From positions 2,170,001 to 2,234,000 of the forward strand of contig WUJK01000003.1 of assembly GCA_011317545.1 (NCBI GenBank): a DNA stretch of 64,000 bases, in the 5' to 3' direction. A program made the translations under genes and the position numbers. This document shows positions 1 to 12,059 of this stretch, piece after piece. The DNA comes from Coniella vitis. Lineage: Eukaryota > Ascomycota > Sordariomycetes > Diaporthales > Schizoparmaceae. The notes beneath the pieces are model-generated. The model worked only from the letters and a program-made list of their open reading frames with translations, did no database searches and was not told the origin of the DNA. Position 1 is the stretch's first letter, and each line of letters starts with the position of its first letter.

Positions 1-1286
1 ACATCACCCCCACTAATGATTGTTACATAGTACATAGTACAGACACAGGCTCATGCTATTTATGTGTAGCAGGGGATATACTCATGAGACAAGCCCAGAG
101 GGTTGGATAGGTAACTAATAATAAAGAAACTATACTATGTAATGGCAAAAAGCTGTTTCATACATATCGAGCAAGCATGCCCACCACTATCTGGGAATAT
201 GCGGCCCACTCGTGGTCTCTAGAGTCGTGGTTGCAAATGAGCACTGCCACTGCTAGAGCGCGACTGATCATGGCAACCCCCCATATCTGACACATGCTGA
301 GCAAAGCCGTTTCAATGCTCATGGAGCCAAGTGCCCATGTTCAAGCATCATCACATTCATGGCCGCCTGTCCTCAGAGTGTTTCCAATTCGTGCTGGATG
401 ATGTTGGATAAGCAAGAAGAACAAACAGAAACACTTGGTCTGCCAATTCCCAGGGCTGATATGGCAATCTCAAAACTAGGTATCGCGTTATTTTGAAGAA
501 ATGCTATGGGAAATAACCAGGAGCAAGGGTATGGAATGAGCGTTTGGCTTGCGGGTGTGTGTTTAGCATTGACGCTGACCGTTGCAGGGCCTGGCGTGGT
601 GCGGCTGCCCCCCCTGCATTTCTGACTAACTGCTAACGAGCAAGCGTGCGCTACTTCAACACCAAGTACTTCCGGCGTCAAAGCATCTCGGACGTTCTTT
701 CTGGTTGTGCATTTGCATTGGTTGAGTTGCCAGTGCATGTTGTGTAGCTTTTGCTCTGGTCCTTCACCCTCTCCTTTTGCCTTGAATCATGCTAGCTGGC
801 AGGCTGGCACTGCAGCAACAGACGTTGTATTGTGCTCAGTGCCGTCTTGTGGCCCTGTTCTGCATTCCAACGGGCATTCATCCGCAACAAAGACACCTTG
901 AACGCGTTGCTCAGCCCGCGCTTTGCTTTGCGGAAACCTTTGTTGCGAGGGTGTTCAACGCGAGCACTGCATTGAACCGAGATTTTCCATCGGCACTCAG
1001 ACGCGGACATGTACGTGCTCCAGTATACTAGTATACTATGTGGGAGGAAGTACGCACGACGTACTGTACTATGAGTACCATGTACACTGTCTCATGCATG
1101 AGTACTCTATTCAAGCCCCACCCCTTACGACCCTGTCAGTTGCACGGGCTCCACCTCGTGTCATTTAGCAGCAGATCCCCCTGGAATCTGTTGACTTTCC
1201 ATCTTCAGGTCCCCCAGGTCCATGCTGGCAGGCCAGGCCAGGACAGGACAACATCCAGCCCCCAAAACACCACCACGTTGCCCATC
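1..1286. other. Intergenic, 5' flank of she3-like gene
   Basis: No convincing gene is visible. The short open frames on both strands lack family resemblance and overlap each other. The stretch carries three copies of the TACATAGTA/TACTATGTA word at 24-32, 31-39 and 133-141, and a near copy at 1033 beside TATACTAGTATAC. The last 250 bases are rich in C and T and probably form the promoter and leader of the downstream coiled-coil gene. Confidence 0.6.
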
Positions 1287-2711
1287 ATGAGAAAACTCAT
1301 GTTCTCGCCCAAGTCGACCAAGCTGACTCGCAGCAAAGAGTCAAACAGCCGTCCTGGCACCGCCGATTCCACTGCTTCTCGTGCTTCCGAAGACTCGTCG
1401 CGTTCCCCGAGGCCCAGCCTGAGTTCCGCTTCCCCTGGAACCGTCAACTCGAGAAGCGGCGGTCCAACCAGCATGCCATTGCTGGATGCAAAACTGCAAC
1501 AACCCCATCTCCTCGCCGAGCGGCCCTCCACATCCCAACCCAACGGCACCAACGGCTCTGCTCCCAAACGAATGGCTTCCATACGACCAGTCAGCAGCTT
1601 TGACGACGGCCCTTTCTTCTCCAACAATACCTCCCTCGAGGCCTCCCCTTCACAAACAAACGGCCGCTCCGACTCGGCCCTGTCGAGCTCCCCTCAAAGT
1701 CAAGCAAGCGTCGGGTTACCACCGCTCGAGAAGCGCTCCTCTGACCAGAGCGGCACGGACAAAGTGTCGGCAGGTCGCCTGAGACCCAAGATCTCATCAC
1801 AGTACCTCCGTAGCGTCAGCAGCGATGCTCGGGACAGATCACTGAGCCCAAACGCACAACCTCGCCCTATAAACTACGATAGACCATCGGAAACATCCCA
1901 AAGAGAAGGTAGCTTCGCAAACAAGATGGTGGACGGCGCGGATGACACTGTCGATCCCTCTGCAGCCAAGGCTGGGCTGGGAAAGACGGGCCGCGTAATG
2001 AACCGGCTGATATCTGAAAATGAGGCATTGAAACGCGACCTCCAAATCGAAAAGCTCAACTCGGAAGAGTCTAAGCGCGAAGCAAAGCTACTACAAGACA
2101 AGATGGAAAGAATGATTGCAGACTATGAGAGCCGGCTGCTGGAGGCCAGCGTCACCAAAACACTCTTGGCACGCAAAGAGCGCCAGGTCGAGAGCTTACA
2201 GGCCGCCGTAGACCTCGAGAAGAAGCGAACCACAGACGCCCAAAGCAAAGAGCGCACCTGGAGAGATGAGATGGAGAAGACACGGGACGAGTCAACGCGC
2301 AAGGTGGAGGAGGCCACGACCCTCGCCGCTTTGCTGGAAGGGCGCTACAACGCAATCAGTAGCCACTGGAAAGACCAGGGTGAAGAAGTTAAGCGTGCCA
2401 TGACCAAAATGGGCAAAGAGATTTCTGAACTTCTCGACGCGAGAAGGAAAGACGATGAGAAGATCACCACTTTGCGAGATCTTTGCGATCAACAAGACGG
2501 AAACATCAAGGAACTGCTCCAACAAAAGGAAACGTTGTGGCGACAATTTGAACAGTACAAGAATGACCAAGAGAGTGCTCTATCCCACATTAAATCCAGC
2601 GCTACAGAGAGGGAGGCACAACAACAAAAGATGCTTAGCGAAGCAAAGGAGGTGGTGGACAAGCTGAAATGGGCACTCAATGTTAAAAACAAGATTGAAT
2701 GGGCTCAATAA
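1287..2711 (+). CDS. She3-like mRNA transport adaptor (SWI5-dependent HO expression protein 3 family)
   Basis: A single-exon frame of 474 aa if the ATG at 1287 is used; the frame stays open upstream and a second ATG lies four codons in, so the exact start is uncertain. Residues 1-230 are Ser/Pro-rich and low in complexity. From about 233 to the end it is a long coiled coil that begins TGRVMNRLISENEALKRD and ends near LRWALNVK-like residues, a pattern I recognise from proteins annotated as SHE3 in Sordariomycetes. In yeast, She3 links the RNA-binding protein She2 to myosin Myo4 for transport of mRNA. Filamentous fungi generally lack the ASH1 transport context, so the cargo here is not known. 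It is separated from its neighbours by more than 1 kb on each side. Family call is fairly firm; function is inferred from the family. Confidence 0.8.
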   Translation: MRKLMFSPKSTKLTRSKESNSRPGTADSTASRASEDSSRSPRPSLSSASPGTVNSRSGGPTSMPLLDAKLQQPHLLAERPSTSQPNGTNGSAPKRMASIRPVSSFDDGPFFSNNTSLEASPSQTNGRSDSALSSSPQSQASVGLPPLEKRSSDQSGTDKVSAGRLRPKISSQYLRSVSSDARDRSLSPNAQPRPINYDRPSETSQREGSFANKMVDGADDTVDPSAAKAGLGKTGRVMNRLISENEALKRDLQIEKLNSEESKREAKLLQDKMERMIADYESRLLEASVTKTLLARKERQVESLQAAVDLEKKRTTDAQSKERTWRDEMEKTRDESTRKVEEATTLAALLEGRYNAISSHWKDQGEEVKRAMTKMGKEISELLDARRKDDEKITTLRDLCDQQDGNIKELLQQKETLWRQFEQYKNDQESALSHIKSSATEREAQQQKMLSEAKEVVDKLKWALNVKNKIEWAQ

Positions 2712-4261
2712 GCTTGCAACGCACCGGCACGGCTTGTCCCTGGCACGATCACAAAATGCACACTCAATATAGACGGGCACCATATCGACACATTTCAAGC
2801 TTTGCAAGCTTTTGATCTTCCTTACCATCGAAATGCCACTGCAGCCATTCTCGCAGCATCTTGATGGCAGATACCCTAGCATTTGGCAAATATCAGACCA
2901 CAGACGGTCCTACCTTTCGGCAACCTTTTTCTCAGTTAGCAACAATACTCGATACCACTTCAGCGCTCACGGCTTCTTTCAATTACCGGGAGGAAGCGTT
3001 TAAGTCAGGAACACATACTTGAGATCTGGATATGATACACCATCTATACGACACCGGGGCTCCGGGTCAATCCACGCTTAGCGGAGTTCCACCGGGTCAG
3101 AAAGTGTATAGCGTCGAGAGAACGGACGTGGAAATACAAATGGGTAGAAACTATGTACCCTCCTTTCGTGAAGACGGAGTTTTGAAATAAAGGATCTTTC
3201 TCCTGTTGCATCCTTGAAGGGCCCTCTACCTTATTTGTTTGATAAAATATGTTGATATCTTTGTGTTGAATCGTTTCCTGACCTGATTGTTCGAGGGCTA
3301 TTTTGCCGCCTATACTATTGAGAGTCCGATTCATTCTTGCGAAATCTTGGCCTGAAAGAACAAGGAGCTACACGGGCTACACCTGATACTTACCGAAAGC
3401 TAGAATGTTCAACGCCTCCAGGAAGATGGTTCCTGGTTGTCAAGTCTTACTTTCAACCTGGTCCCTATTTGCCTGCGATAACGACCGCTGGACTTGGCGC
3501 GAAGGGTACTGATTGCCTTATGAGTTTATGCCTGTAGCTGCAGACTGCAAGGGGACTACATGCCTTTGGTGGTGAGCTACCTGCTCCATGTGCTCTTGTA
3601 GCCTTAGTGTCGACACCTTGCTATAGCTACTGACGTTGCTCTTGAACTTGAAACTATAACCACATTCATGGCGTACCTAGGTACCTTTTTTCGACACCCT
3701 GCTCAAAGACTTTCTAATACTTCCAAGGTTGTGGGTTAATAGGTGTGGAAGCTATTTCAGGCAACTGCCCTCCTTCCTCCTCGACGCCTCACCTCCAAAT
3801 TTTCCTCCTCCACCAAATTTCATTCTCTCATCACCGCCCACCGCAGTTCCATCTTTTCACGGTTGGAAGAGTGCTTGTTGAATCAATTCTTGTACGCTTA
3901 CCATTTTGTATGTGCAACATTCCTTTTTTTTGCCTTGCTTTGCCGGCCATTCTTTGATAGCACTGCAGTTTGAAACTCCTGTAGATGTGTACACCACATC
4001 TAACGCGTCTTGGACAGCTCGGAGATCTGACCAATTCTTCCTGGCAGCTTCGCGTTGTGGGGCTCCAGTGCCCATCACACTCCGAGTGATGCCCTCTTGC
4101 CCGCGTCGCCCATAGCATACAGACTTCTTCTCTGCAGCACAACCCTGGATGTTGCTAGACTCTGCTGGGTTCCATCGACAACTCTTGAACCATCAGCTCG
4201 TCGCCTACTCAGAATAACACATACTTCCAGCAACGAAGGCGAGCCCCTTCCACAAACGGTC
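2712..4261. other. Intergenic plus probable 5' leader of the KH-like gene
   Basis: About 1.5 kb without a supportable gene. It holds the She3-like gene's 3' flank, a GTACCTAGGTACC palindrome near 3674, and from about 3,760 a C/T-rich segment that is probably the transcribed leader of the next gene. Short frames in the leader have no recognisable product. Confidence 0.5.
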
Positions 4262-6941
4262 ATGGCCTGGCGACCTCCCAATCGAGCCGCAACGTCAGTG
4301 GCTCATACGAGTAGGACGATGAGGTCGCAGGTACCCAGCCTTACTGCTTCGTCAATGAATATCCCAGGTCGCACAACCGCTTTTGAAGCCAGCCGCGATT
4401 GGATCGACTTCTACCTGGTGGGCATATATGACTGGACTGCCCTTGGAGCTGCGAAGGCCATTGAGGCCCTGGAGAACCTAAACGCAGTAAGTATCAAGAT
4501 AAGAAAGAGCACATCAACCATTTCACGAAAACCCCAAGTCTTCTTTCACACTCAACTTCCTGCTCGTGAACTGAGACCATAGGCTAATCAAGCGTCGGCA
4601 GCATGGTGCGACTTACTCGTACGACAACGAATATGGTCTCTTCGCCGTTCGCTGTCGCAGAAGCGACCAGCACCTCATACAGTCAACTTTTCGTAACTTG
4701 CAAAATCGAATCACGGGAGAGATTGAGTCCGAGGAAAAGACAAGCCTGGATATCGAGCTGTCCGAACGCCACCATCCTTTTGTGGTTCAGTCCCATTGTC
4801 GCAATTCAGAATCCAAGGCTACTACAGCCGACGTAGCTCAAGGTGCTCCAGGCGTTGAGTGCATGAGGTTGGAGGTCCCGAACGAATTGGCCGAGTGCGC
4901 TTCTCTTTGCGTTTGGCAAGATCTTCAAGCCATCAACCTGCCATTCGATACACTCTTCATCTCCGAGCATGACCGCAGGCTTGTGGAAGAGGCGTCTGGG
5001 GTGATGTTGGTGTTCGATGCCGCGCAAAAGGTCATCTTTATCGGTGCATCGTCTGACCACGTGCTCGATAGTGTCAAGGTCAGATTGACAATATTGCTGC
5101 AAGACTACCGCGCCGACAAGAACCAGGCAGTTGCCCACGATTTCTTCAGCCAATTGGACGGCCGCTGGAATGTTGAATTTCGAAGCATTCTGCATGTCAA
5201 CCCTCAAATTGCGCGATCGATTCTTTGGGATCCTTGGCAGCCATCGTACAGCGGGTACGACCTGTGCATTGTCCGCACTTGCACTCAGAAAGTGAATGCT
5301 GATCATGAATGGCACTCCGTTTTCCAGGGCCAGCGGCCCTACTACCAGGCTCGGATCTTTCAAGGCCTCAAGCTTCCTTCGCGTCTGGGCACGATGCGTC
5401 AACCGCACAATCCAATTGACGGGTGGCTCACTGGGGTTGTGGACCCCGAAGCAGCATCGCCAAAGCTCAATAAGCTCCTCCTGACCGGGAAAACCCTACT
5501 AGACATCGACATCCCAGATGAAGACAAAACAATTGTCGACGAGGAGGGGACCATGAGCCACCTTGAGAATATTGCCTCAAGTCTTTCAGCCGGATATGAA
5601 GGAGAAGACCTCATTCTGCTAGATATGAACGAACTCACGATTAGTGAAGACCCGGAGCCCAACCTGCTTGATCAGTCTGATGATGAGTTGATGGATCAAC
5701 CAACCCTACAGAGGGCCATGCGACCTGCAACAAAGACAATCCTCGTTCCAAAGCCTAGCCTCACCGCTCAATCAGCGACAGTCGGACCTGTCAATAGAGC
5801 AAGGGCACCCACTGGAGAGATTGGAAATTTTCTCACTACTGTCAAACAAATCATGCAGCCTTTCCAACGGAGACGCGGCATTGTCGGCTTGCATTTCGAG
5901 ATTGGTCGCTACTTTGTATCTGGTGTTGACTGCGAGGCGACCTCAAGCTCGAATGTACCAGGCCTTTCTGATGGAAGACGATTCAGAGTCCGGAACAGAC
6001 AACAAAGCATTGATACGGCGTGTGAAGATCTGCAAGGTCATTCATACTTTTTCACCAAGGTACTTACATACTGGGGTAACGACATTGATTTCATGAGGTC
6101 CATGAAGATGCCGGGCACGAGCGAGAACATGTGGAATCCTGTCAAGCGAACCACCTTTCTGGACTTTCGATTCATGCCAGGAGCCGATCAGGGAGAGGAG
6201 CTTGCCGATACGGACTATATCCCCACGATGGTCCTCGAAGTGGATTGTGAGGATTTCTCCTGGACGGTGCGTGAATGGGACAACACACGTGGCAAAATGT
6301 ACATTCACTGTCTCGACCAGAACTGGGATCTCGATGCTGGAATCACACATGATCGCGACTATGAACTGAATCTGCAATATCAATCATTCGCTCAAGGCCT
6401 GATTGAAAGTCTCAGTACTCACAGCCCCGAGATTGAGTTCCAGCACGTGTTTGAGAGAACCCCTATTGCAAACCGGCCCGTGCCTGTCGGTATCACCAAT
6501 GTTAGAGTTCGGCAAGTTGCTCGTTTGCAACACCAGGATGGAAAGACCTTTTTGGATCTCACACGCGTCATGTCTACCAAGACCGTCCATCGAGACGAAA
6601 AGACATGGAGATTGTCATACTTTGCAAACGATGATCTGCCAGGCCGCTACGCTACAAGGCCCGGTAGTTTGTCGCAGTGGTACCAAGCCTCCGTTTCCTC
6701 GGTCCGCCTAGAAGAGTTGCTGAAGCGCAATGAAACTGTAATTCCAGGAGATGAGGCTGGATGGACTGTGGAGCAACTTGAAGATGAGGGTGTTTTGAGC
6801 GACCTTTACCATCGTGCCATTGATGTAGTGAGCAGGATCGATGGTGTCGGCGTGGCATGCGACGATGGCCGCTACAAGCAGACACAACAACCCGTGCCAT
6901 CTCATCGGGAGCAGGGCACCGCGAAGTCGTACCGGTTCTAA
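4262..6941 (+). CDS. Conserved fungal protein of unknown function with a KH-like domain (large form, 854 aa)
   Basis: Two exons, 4262-4486 and 4602-6941, joined in phase 0 across a 115-bp intron with donor GTAAGT and acceptor GCAG; the join gives continuous sequence NAHGATYSYDNEYGLF. The product is 854 aa. Around residues 195-245 a segment reading LVEEASGVMLVFDAAQK followed by VIFIGA and a helix looks like a KH RNA-binding fold (alpha-beta-beta-alpha spacing). An acidic linker (about 345-430) follows, then a C-terminal half from about 480 that starts with a helix and RRRGIVGLHFEIGRYFV. I recognise this arrangement as a fungal domain-of-unknown-function family, but cannot name it with certainty. 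The gene at 34457 has a similar order of segments. No catalytic motif, signal peptide or membrane segment is visible. An RNA-related role is inference only. Confidence 0.75.
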
Positions 6942-9900
6942 AGCCCTCTGCTGCATGTGTTTCTGGTTGCACGGGGGCGCAGCTGATGGATGTGGACAAA
7001 GACATTTTCATTGTGGTTGTTTGATCCGTCAAAAAGACTCGGCGATGACAGATGTAGACGAGTATTGTTGTTTTTCTCTTTTCTTTTCATTTCATTTTTA
7101 ATTCATCCAAGCATCGGACAATGTCTGCGCGTCGGCAGATGGGATGCATAGTACAGCCGTGTCTCAACAGCAGAGTGCCGAAAGGATCGAAGCAAGGCAT
7201 TTGGGTGTTTGTGGGTCAACATAGTCATGGATAGAATTTGGCAGAAGAGGCTTTTCATCTTTGTGGCTAGCTAGGTTACGGCATCTGAGACCTTTAAAAG
7301 GGCCCAAGATCGCCTCGAGACAGATGCAATACGATACAGCCTCCAGTAGACACATTGAAGCACACCCACGTTTATTACCGTGAAGATTTTCCAATCGCTC
7401 GCTAAATGGGGGAGGGGTTCTTGGAGCATCACAGTAATGAAGAAAATTGACCTGGCATCAGCAGGGATCCTCACTGTTGTTTTGCCCCCCCAAAAAGGGT
7501 CACACCCAGGGGTTTGCGGCGCACGCGCAGTGGTGCGATTTTCGCGACGCGGCGTCGCCGCACATACACACTTGTCGTACACAGGCTATTGGTTGATCCG
7601 GCTGTACAAACTCAAGCAGCAAATGGGGACACCCGGGGGAGGGGGGGAAGGTTTCCGCGATACTACGACAAAATAAGCAAAACAAAGAACTCGTAACCTT
7701 GATTTATTTGATGGGGAGATGCGCTGATCGCTGAGAGTTTAGCTAGGTCAAGTGAAAGTAAAGTAAAGTAAAAGTAGAGTTCATTATACCGTGATCCATC
7801 AAGTAGTTGTGCGCCCAAGCAACAATGCGACCAGGACATATACGTGGCAATGAGGAGGGAACTGCAGCATCGACGAGCAAGCACTCTTGAGAAAGCAAAC
7901 CAAACAAATGCCACATGCTACGATTGCGCGGGGCGAAGAATAGCCAAGGCACAACCGTCGCACTATTTGACGCTCGGGTCCTTTTTTGGTGGTTTTGGAC
8001 GTAATCTACTACCACCGCCACCACTACTACTACTACTATACCTCTGGCTAGCTACACCGCTTCGCTCATGTCAGGCGACCAGGTCATTGTCGGGTTTTGC
8101 TGCTGCGGAATGGCAGACATTGATCTGCTGATGACTTTGTTCTTTTTTGTTTTTGGTCATCTTGCCAAGCAGAACAGGCTTTTGGACAAGGCCCATCTTT
8201 TGAGACTGGTAGGGCATCCTACATAAGTGGTGGCACTGCCACAGAAAGTTCGTGTGAGACGCGGGCTGTTGACCAATGTACGCGTAGGCTACGGCAAAGG
8301 CGGATTTATTAGTGGCTCCAGAGACCCTCATTAGGTCCCTTGTGCGAATCATTGGGGATTGAACATTGATTTCCATGCGCGGTGCCGCGGTGCCGGCACA
8401 AGCAGATGGGCTGGCTCACAGGACTACTATGTAGGAACGCGACCAGATATACACTAATAGTCCCAGAGTACTAATTGAGTCCGTTTCTGCACCTGGTACT
8501 CGGATATAATCATCGATCTCGCATGCTCGTCGGCTGCTGCCCCGTACATAGTAGCCCCGGGGACCTGTTGACTGCTGGTTTGTGGATCGTGCTGACGACG
8601 ACGAAGTAGACACTCGGCAGGTGGCACGGCACCGGCACTCGGAATGCAGCCGAAGAACTGTGCTTGCTGTTTGTGGGGGAGGGAAGGAGAAATTGAAGGT
8701 GGTCAATACTTCCTCGATCAAAAACAAAAAGCCCCACAGCAAGTAAAAAAGATCGCTAATTAACAATGTCAACCTGATATATATACTATGCTCCCTTCTA
8801 ACGTTTGTCTTCTATTCGGTTGTGTGCTATCACAACATAGCTAGTTTCTCGTGTGATGGCGGAAATTTGGTTGTTCTTGCTAGCCTACTATGTATGTAGA
8901 AAGTGTCTGGACTTATTATTGGAGTGGAGCCTTCCTGCAGCTCACTGCTGTATGTATGAAGTAAGCCAATTGAACGCTGTTTTGTTCGGCCATCTTCCAC
9001 CTTTTCCCCCCACCCCAGTCCCAAATTGCTGGGAGGCCGCAGCGGACAAGCTGTGGTGCGGTTACAGCCGTCCAGTGCAGGTGCAGATCCCTGTCGGATA
9101 CATCCCGAAAGCGCTTTCCCCTGTGCTCTCGAGCGCCTGCTGGGAAACTACATAGTAGCTTACCAGTTCTGCCAGCCCCGTACCTTATAGGCTGCTTAGC
9201 ATAACCCGATTTATAGTAATATGTACACGATACATGGGTGATCTACTGCACTCACTCAAATCAATCTTGCAGTGTGGAGTCCTTTCCTCTTCTTCCCCCG
9301 CAACCCTCGGCATCACCATCGCGGAAGGCGGGCACTGCCATAGGAGGGAACACTGAGACTGCTGTTGCTTGGCAGGCTAACTGGCTGGGGCGTATGGGTG
9401 GCTGGTGGGGACGACACTAGCCAGGGATGCCGCCGACTTCTCCCAGGTACGTACTCAATTCACACTACTATGTATGGTACAGTATAGAGCCCTAGCTAGC
9501 CTTGGACTTATGCCCAGCTCTGTGCTGGATAGCGCAGTCCAAATGCAGGTTTCTGGAGATTTGGCAGAAATGTTATCTCATTGATACCAATACATAGCAC
9601 CGATATAGCTCGAGCGAGGTAAGTACTTTGCCCATGTAGAGGTCTCAAGTGGCACAAGGGCTATCTGAGACGCGAGCGATAAGTAAGTAGATGGCCTGTG
9701 CAAGCGCCCCCCACCACCGATGCGGGCACCAGGCCTGTCCCATGCCCCTTCCTCGCTCTTGCCATATGTTGATGGTTTTTTCTTCCTTTCCTTCCTTTGA
9801 TTTCTCCCGCTTGCTGGCTGCTTCCTACTGGCGACCCCGCCCTCTGGCGCCCACACATATGCACTCCTCTCTGCCAGTCTGCCCACTCACACACCCGCGG

Positions 9901-11114
9901 GCGATATGGGATGATCACGTCTCCATTTTCCCCGGTTTAGCATGGAGAAGATGGCTGGGTTCAACGTCCTGAGAACCGCGATTTATCAATATAGAACGAG
10001 TAGATACCTGGGTAGGTACATGATAGAACTAATAGTAATAGAAGACGGCGCGGAAATAGAGGGTGATTCATATTGCACAGGGTGGCTACCAAGTGGGAAG
10101 GGGCCGCCCGTGCCCGAATGCTGGAATCCCGGGTACTATGTACATGATGAAACAAAAGGCTTCGTTTCCGTCTTCTGCCGGCACCATTGCCCCGTTTGTG
10201 CTATTATTGTCATTAACGCCGTGTTGTGTTCGATAGGGGCCACAAGGCATTGATTTGGCTGTGTCTGATCTGTCTGTACATACATAGTACCTAGGCAGTA
10301 ACTATCGTGCCCCTCCCGCGCCTTATTAACGCTCTGGAGCTGGAAGCGGGACGACGCCACAGAAGTTGCCAAAGGCGCATGTTGAAGGCGTCGGCCTCAT
10401 GCGCTGTGGAGACTTACACATTGCCAAAAAAAAAAAAGATAGACAGAGTCATAGGAGAAAAGTACTTGACGGCTCTTTCCAGCCACCCCTGCATTTCCCA
10501 GTTGGGCCTGCGAAGCCGTATGTGCCGGCTACACCAATCATGTGTTCCAATTGTGCTCCCCAGGTCGCTTGTCGGAGCATCCCAGCTTGCATCCCTGCAT
10601 CCCTACATCTAGTCTGGCACCAGCCAAGCACCCTGTATCCCTGCTCTCTTGCTTTTTCGCAGAAGCGCGAGGTCTCCGTGACCTACTCGGCGCTCCTGCC
10701 CTCCTCCTCTTATCCCGCCGTTGGGCCTCTTGTCTCGTACGCTGGCTCCTGTTTGTGCAAAGTACCCCGTACACTCGGTCGACGCAATCTCAAAGTCCGC
10801 CCTCGAAAACTAAAATTCTTTGCCCGCCGCCCTCTTTCTTTTCTTTCGGTCTTAGTATTTCAGGCCACCTGTCGCCCCTTCCTTGCAGATAAAGAGACCC
10901 TCCCTCCGTCACTGTTGTTTTCCCTTCCAGTCCAACCAAGACGACAGCCATCCGTGACCTTTTGTCTGCCCCCGACAAACAAGCCTCTCTTCGTGTATTC
11001 GCCCTTTTCTGCATCCACAACAACAACGACAACACCGTCCTGCAACCCGATTTATTTAGCAGACATACCATCTCCCGATTGTCCCACCATATCGTATTTC
11101 ACCCATCATCCACG
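6942..11114. other. 4.2-kb gene-poor region rich in the TACATAGTA word
   Basis: No gene can be supported. It contains seven exact copies of TACATAGTA/TACTATGTA (8425, 8545, 8886, 9149, 9466, 10134, 10281), an A12 run near 10,427, a poly-G tract near 7,640, and a GTAAA-type direct repeat near 7,756. From about 10,480 to 11,110 the strand is strongly C/T-rich, as expected for a long leader or promoter of the GPI-protein gene; the long open frame there is a consequence of that composition. Confidence 0.55.
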
Positions 11115-12059
11115 ATGCGCTCCGTCACTGCCGCCTTTGCGCTCTCCGCGCTCACCATGGTCGCTGCCCAGAACGCGACCGAGTTCAAGATCAACGTCAC
11201 TTCGGTTGATGCTACTGAGCGCAGTAAGTGCTAATAAGGCCCCGTTAGAGCGCGTACCTTGCCCTCGCACCTCATTTCTCCTTTCTCACTGCACCCCATG
11301 CAACGTGCAATGAAATAGGTGTGAATGACACCCCAAGGCGGACGCGAGATATATGACCTCTGGAGACGTGCGCTCTCCCACCATCATACCGGCTCCTCGC
11401 TCTCTAGTACATATCTTTGTCTTTCTTTTTCTTGACAATGAAAACATACTGACGCAGTCGATTTGACAGACCAATGGTGCATTGCTCAGACCAACACCTG
11501 CGACGAGTTGTGCTCCGGCAACCCGATCGGCAACAGCTGTGACCTGGTAGGTCCATCGTTCTTGTCAAATGCCTTCTTTTGACATGATTACTGACTGCTC
11601 TACAGAACACCCTTGACTACTACTGTACTTGCCAGAACGGCAGCGCCCCCGGTCTGCAGTACTACACGGAGACCATTGATACCGTAAGCCGCGCCCGCTC
11701 TGGGAGCCATGAGATTGGATCTTGGTGTGCTAACATATTCGTTCCAGTTTGTCTGCGAGGAAGCCTACAGCGAGTGCATCACTGAGTACGAAAATGACGC
11801 CCAGGAGCAGTCGAACTGCACCACCAGCATTTACGACAAGTGCGGTACCCTGAATCCTGCAGATGTTTCGGATTCCGCCTCGTCCACCACCACTGCCGCC
11901 TCCTCGGCCTCGGCCTCTGCCACCGCCTCTGCCACCTCGGGCTCCTCGACTGCTGGCGCGTCCTCGACCTCATCGGCTGGTGCTGCTCCGACTAACATTC
12001 AGTTTGTCGGTACCGGTGCCGCTGCTGCTGCCATTGGTCTGCTGGCCTACATGCTTTAG
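11115..12059 (+). CDS. GPI-anchored cysteine-rich surface protein (DUF7707 type)
   Basis: Four exons (11115-11223, 11458-11546, 11606-11683, 11748-12059) close in phase to a 195-aa protein. The N-terminus MRSVTAAFALSALTMVAAQ is a clear signal peptide cut after about residue 18. The mature domain has ten cysteines, including WC, TC, LC, SC, YC and VC, in the pattern I associate with the fungal DUF7707 family. A Ser/Thr/Ala-rich stalk (about residues 125-170) is followed by a small-residue site and a hydrophobic C-terminus GAAAAAIGLLAYML, typical for GPI attachment. It should sit on the outer membrane face or cell wall. The first intron (234 bp) is long for this window. The gene is isolated between 4.2 kb and 1.3 kb of non-coding DNA. 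The role is unknown; wall structure, adhesion or host contact are possibilities only. Confidence 0.85.

Noticed and set aside
8071..8376. A 101-codon minus-strand frame
   Set aside because: No recognisable domain, no plausible splice partners, and codon use gives no support; chance in a 4-kb desert is likely.
10366..11313. A 315-codon open frame overlapping the GPI-protein start
   Set aside because: Low-complexity composition from a pyrimidine-rich leader; it runs across the signal peptide exon of a clear gene in another frame and past its first intron.
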